From NCBI GenBank assembly GCA_963757335.1, contig CAVWRJ010000015.1, positions 1 through 23,985 of the forward strand: a DNA stretch of 23,985 nt, in the 5' to 3' direction. The notes under the pieces were generated by a model that saw nothing but the letters and a program-made list of their open reading frames with translations, was not told where the DNA came from and did not search any database. Made by a program: the position numbers and the translations under genes. The stretch comes from DASQPA01 sp963757335. GTDB lineage: Bacteria; Acidobacteriota; Thermoanaerobaculia; Multivoradales; UBA5704. Positions 21,013 through 23,985 of the stretch are shown here, piece by piece (positions within the stretch are counted from its first letter, which is position 1; every line of letters begins with the position of its first letter).

Positions 21013-23325
21013 ATGAGCGCCGCAACCCGTCCGAGCCACCCGAATCGGCGAGCCCATCTCTGGCTCCTCGCCGCCTTCGGCATCCCCCTCGCCGCCCCGG
21101 TCCCCCCGCCCGCCCCGCCGATCTACGGCTTCAGTCCCGCCCATGCCGCCGCGGAGCGGGGTCTCGAAGCGCGGCTCGACGGTGCCCTCCACCCGGAGGA
21201 CCAGCGGACCTGGATGGAGCATCTCGCCGGCCATCCCCATCCGGTGGGGTCGCCGCACGGCAAGGAGAACGCGGAGTACATGGCGGGGCTCTTCCGCTCC
21301 TGGGGCTACGACACCCGGATCGAGGAGTTCCGGGTCCTCTTCCCCACCCCCCGGCTCCGCCGCCTGGAGCTCGTGGCGCCCACCCGTTTCACCGCCGCTC
21401 TCGCCGAGCCGCCGCTCGCGGCGGATCGCACCTCGAACCAGACCGCCGAGCAGCTCCCGACCTACAACGCCTTTTCTGCCGATGGCGACGTCACCGCCGA
21501 TCTGGTCTACGTCAACCGCGGGCTGCCGGCGGACTATGCGGAGCTCGAACGCTACGGCGTCGACGTCCGGGGCAAGATCGTCCTCGCCCGCTACGGCGGC
21601 TCCTACCGGGGGATGAAGCCGCGCTTCGCCGCCGAGCACGGCGCCGTCGGCTGCATCCTCTACAGCGATCCGAAAGACGGCGGCTCCTGGGTGGGCGACG
21701 TCTACCCGGCCGGCGGCTGGCGGCCCGAGCAGGGGGTCGAGCGCGGCTCGGTCTCCGATCCCACCCTCTACTCCGGCGACCCGCTCACCCCCTTCGTGGG
21801 CGCCACGGCGAACGCCGAGCGCCTGAAGCGGGAGGACGCCAAGACGATCGCCAAGATCCCCGTCCTCCCCATCTCCTCCGGCGACGCCCTCCCCCTGCTC
21901 CGCGCTTTAGGCGGCCCGGTCGCCCCGGCGGAGTGGCGCGGCGCCGTCCCCGTGACCTACCACCTGGGCCCGGGGCCGGCGCGGGTCCACCTCGCGCTCG
22001 CCTTCGACTGGCAGCTGGTCCCGGCCTACGACGTCCTCGCCCGCCTCCCCGGCGCCGAGCGGCCGGAGGAGTGGATCCTCCGCGCCAACCATCACGACGC
22101 CTGGGTGACCGGGGCGTCCGACCCGGTCTCCGGCATGGTCGCCGTCCTCGCCGAGGCGAAGGCGGTGGGCGAGCTGGCGCGGACCGGCTGGCGGCCGAAG
22201 CGGACGATCCTCTACGCCGCCTGGGACGGCGAGGAGGCGGGGCTCCTGGGCTCGGTCGAGTGGGCGGAGACCCATGCCGCTGAGCTTCGCGAGCACCTCG
22301 TCGCCTACTTGAATTCCGACGGCAACTCCCGCGGCACCTTCTACGCCAGCGGCGCCCCCAGTTTAGCGACCCTCGCCGACCAGGCGAGCCGCGACGTGAC
22401 CGATCCGGAGAAGGGAGGGAGCGCCCTCGCGCGGCTCCGCGCCAGCACGATCCTCTACGGCTCGCCCGAGGAGGCGCGGAGAGCCGAGGAGGGCAAGCCG
22501 CTCTTCTTCCCGCCGATGGGGACGGGCACCGACTACACCCCCTTCCTCTCCTTCCTGGGCATCGCCTCGGTCGACATGGCCTATGGCGGCGAGGAGGAGT
22601 ACGGTCAGTACCACTCGATCTACGATTCGATCGACCACTTCACCCGCTTCGTCGATCCCGGCTTCCGCTACGGCGTGGCTTTAGCCGAGACCAGCGGCCG
22701 CATGGTCCTCCGCCTGGCCGACGCCGACGTCCTCCCCTTCGACTTCGTCCCCTACGCCGAAAGCCTGGGGAGGTCCGTAAAAAGCCTCGTCCAGCTTGCC
22801 GATGGGATGCGCGAGGAGACCGCCGAGCTCCGCCATCGCCTCGCCGAGGGGACCTACGAGCTGGCCGACGACCCCCTCCACCCAATGCGACCGCCGAAGT
22901 CGCAGGAGCCGGTGCCGCCGCTCGACTTCACCCCGCTCGAACGGGCGGTCGCCCGGCTGGCGGAGAGCGCCAGGGGTTACGCCGCGACGATGGAGCGGGC
23001 CGGGGCTGGCGGCTTCGCCCTCCCGCCGGGCGCCCAGCCGGGGCTCGACCACATTCTCCTGCAAGCGGAGCGCGCCCTCCTCCGCCCCGAGGGCCTGCCG
23101 GGCCGCCCCTGGTACCGGCACCAGCTCTACGGTCCCGTCACCTCCACGGGCAGCATGCGGGTACTGCCCGCGGTGCGCGAGGCGATCGAGCAGCGCCGGT
23201 GGACGGAAGCGGGGGAGCAGATCGGGGTGAGCGCGCGGGCGATCGAAAGCTTCGCGCGGGAGGTGGACCGGGCGGCGGCGAGGCTGCGCCCTGCCCTGGC
23301 TCGTAAGGCCGCATGGTACCCTTGA
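21013..23325 (+). CDS. Secreted M28B metallopeptidase (glutamate carboxypeptidase II / transferrin-receptor-like)
   Basis: A 770-aa zinc peptidase with a signal-anchor segment (LWLLAAFGIPLAAPVPPPAP) after a short basic N-terminus. A PA domain (about 130-290) contains YGVDVRGKIVLARYGGSYRG. The M28 catalytic domain shows all five expected metal ligands in order: H360 (NHHDAW), D370 (SDPVSG), E407-E408 (WDGEEAG), D436 (NSDGNS) and H534 (YHSIYDS). The C-terminal helical domain matches the transferrin-receptor-like dimerisation domain, LDHILLQAERALLRPEGLPGR. It probably trims acidic or other small peptides outside the cytoplasm. The start is uncertain: an in-frame ATG at 20950 and a GTG at 20980 are alternatives, and the good GCAGGAGG (20973-20980) lies 12 bases before a short out-of-frame ORF at 20993-21016 whose TGA overlaps ATG 21013. 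Confidence 0.93.
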   Translation: MSAATRPSHPNRRAHLWLLAAFGIPLAAPVPPPAPPIYGFSPAHAAAERGLEARLDGALHPEDQRTWMEHLAGHPHPVGSPHGKENAEYMAGLFRSWGYDTRIEEFRVLFPTPRLRRLELVAPTRFTAALAEPPLAADRTSNQTAEQLPTYNAFSADGDVTADLVYVNRGLPADYAELERYGVDVRGKIVLARYGGSYRGMKPRFAAEHGAVGCILYSDPKDGGSWVGDVYPAGGWRPEQGVERGSVSDPTLYSGDPLTPFVGATANAERLKREDAKTIAKIPVLPISSGDALPLLRALGGPVAPAEWRGAVPVTYHLGPGPARVHLALAFDWQLVPAYDVLARLPGAERPEEWILRANHHDAWVTGASDPVSGMVAVLAEAKAVGELARTGWRPKRTILYAAWDGEEAGLLGSVEWAETHAAELREHLVAYLNSDGNSRGTFYASGAPSLATLADQASRDVTDPEKGGSALARLRASTILYGSPEEARRAEEGKPLFFPPMGTGTDYTPFLSFLGIASVDMAYGGEEEYGQYHSIYDSIDHFTRFVDPGFRYGVALAETSGRMVLRLADADVLPFDFVPYAESLGRSVKSLVQLADGMREETAELRHRLAEGTYELADDPLHPMRPPKSQEPVPPLDFTPLERAVARLAESARGYAATMERAGAGGFALPPGAQPGLDHILLQAERALLRPEGLPGRPWYRHQLYGPVTSTGSMRVLPAVREAIEQRRWTEAGEQIGVSARAIESFAREVDRAAARLRPALARKAAWYP

Positions 23326-23339
23326 GCGTAGGAGGAACG

Positions 23340-23636
23340 ATGCCAGCCCAAGTCCTTCCCATCGAATTCGTGGTGAGCGATCCGAACGTTCGAGACGGCC
23401 GGCCGGTCGTTGCCGGAACCACGTTGCGGGTCTCGGATCTGGCCGCCTATCACACCCTGGCCGGCCTGACCCCGGATCAACTCGCCGTGCAGTTCGATCT
23501 CGATCTGTCCCGAGTTCATGCTGCCCTCTCTTACTACTACCGCAACAAGGCTGCCGTCGACTCGGAAATCCGGGCCAACGGAGATCAAGCCGAAATCTGG
23601 CGAAAGCACCTGACGGCCCAGGGACGCGTAGCTTGA
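23340..23636 (+). CDS. DUF433 family antitoxin
   Basis: A 98-residue protein with GGAGG 4 bases before ATG 23340. The DUF433 features are visible: VVSDPNVRDGRPVVAGTTLR near the N-terminus, then VSDLAAYHTLAGLTPDQLAV and the helix LDLSRVHAALSYYYRNKAAV, an HTH-like DNA-binding part. Proteins of this family are usually encoded just before a DUF5615 PIN-like toxin, as here with a 4-base gap. It lies 14 bases after the peptidase stop, so it may share its transcript. Confidence 0.88.
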   Translation: MPAQVLPIEFVVSDPNVRDGRPVVAGTTLRVSDLAAYHTLAGLTPDQLAVQFDLDLSRVHAALSYYYRNKAAVDSEIRANGDQAEIWRKHLTAQGRVA

Positions 23637-23640
23637 GCGC

Positions 23641-23985
23641 GTGAGCGAGATCCGCTTCTATCTCGATGAGAATGTCCCGACAGAGGTCGGTCGCCAGCTT
23701 TCCTTGTCCGGCATCGACGCCGTGACGGTCCGCGAGCTTGGAGAGCTGGGTAGCGACGATCCTTCTCACCTACGGAGGGCCACCGAGCTGGCCCGAATGC
23801 TCTGTACCCACGACCAGGACTTCCTCCGCCTTGCGGCAGAAGGAGCAGAGCATGCGGGCATCGCGTTCTCGCCGCAGTATCAGGCCAGCATTGGGGGTTG
23901 GGTCCGGGAGCTCCGGGCACTGCACGCCAGATTGGATGCCGTGCAGGTCAGGAACCGGGTGTTCTTTCTGTCCCCGATTGGATGA
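23641..23985 (+). CDS. DUF5615 PIN-like toxin
   Basis: A 114-residue protein beginning with GTG (VSEIRFYLDENVPTEVGRQL). It has the PIN-like acidic signature: D-E in YLDENVP, D in GSDDPSHLRRATELARMLC, and D-D in CTHDQDFLRLA. The stop is the last codon of the window, so it is complete. The family consists of small ribonucleases paired with DUF433 antitoxins (VapBC45-like). Start and ribosome site depend on coupling to the antitoxin gene. Confidence 0.88.
   Translation: MSEIRFYLDENVPTEVGRQLSLSGIDAVTVRELGELGSDDPSHLRRATELARMLCTHDQDFLRLAAEGAEHAGIAFSPQYQASIGGWVRELRALHARLDAVQVRNRVFFLSPIG

Noticed and set aside
877..23985. Selenoprotein gene with an in-frame TGA near selC
   Set aside because: I found no gene whose family continues through a TGA at a known Sec position. 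The interrupted genes are explained by single-base indels.

Overview
The window is about 70% GC and densely coded, with long secreted and membrane proteins. Several families in it are ones I associate with Acidobacteriota, in particular Thermoanaerobaculia-like genomes: beta-propellers ending in an 'RFRV...WFF...VKVLDG' domain, the DUF2339/DUF3999 pair, and short peptides with a 'LTLxxETLRxL...VxGG' leader. That assignment is inference; there is no 16S rRNA or other phylogenetic marker except topA. An intact selenocysteine tRNA shows that the genome probably inserts Sec, although no selenoprotein gene is visible here.

Positions 1-4017 form an untidy region. It holds the tail of a Pro-rich gene, a lipoprotein with three apparent frameshifts on the minus strand, and an intact tRNA-Sec (selC, 877-976). 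Next comes a vapBC toxin-antitoxin operon on the minus strand whose vapC is frameshifted, then a second, degenerate tRNA-Sec copy (1851-1945), then a hybrid histidine kinase whose receiver domain is broken by one base. The two tRNA-Sec copies and about 36 bases upstream of each form direct repeats of roughly 131-136 bp flanking vapBC. All five single-base indels I can see lie in this first 4 kb; the remaining 20 kb reads cleanly.

Positions 4036-8462 hold two short peptide genes (50 and 51 aa) that look like ribosomally made, modified peptide (RiPP) precursors. They share a leader ending in a double-glycine motif, followed by short Cys-rich cores. Each is followed within about 12 bases by a strong hairpin and has no modification enzyme beside it. 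Between them are two convergent secreted Cys-rich proteins sharing a terminator-like hairpin, and topA (DNA topoisomerase I).

Positions 8607-11821 are a likely two-gene operon of secreted beta-propeller proteins with a good sigma-70-type promoter. Three copies of one C-terminal domain occur across the two proteins. A GT39-like membrane glycosyltransferase follows on the minus strand (11832-13580), then a TPR-like helical protein, then the translationally coupled DUF2339-DUF3999 membrane pair (14445-20377).

Positions 20381-23985 hold a brnTA toxin-antitoxin pair, a large secreted M28B metallopeptidase related to glutamate carboxypeptidase II, and a DUF433/DUF5615 toxin-antitoxin pair ending at the last base. 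The window therefore contains three different type II toxin-antitoxin modules. The items most worth a second look are the tRNA-Sec duplication around vapBC and the pair of apparently stand-alone RiPP precursors.
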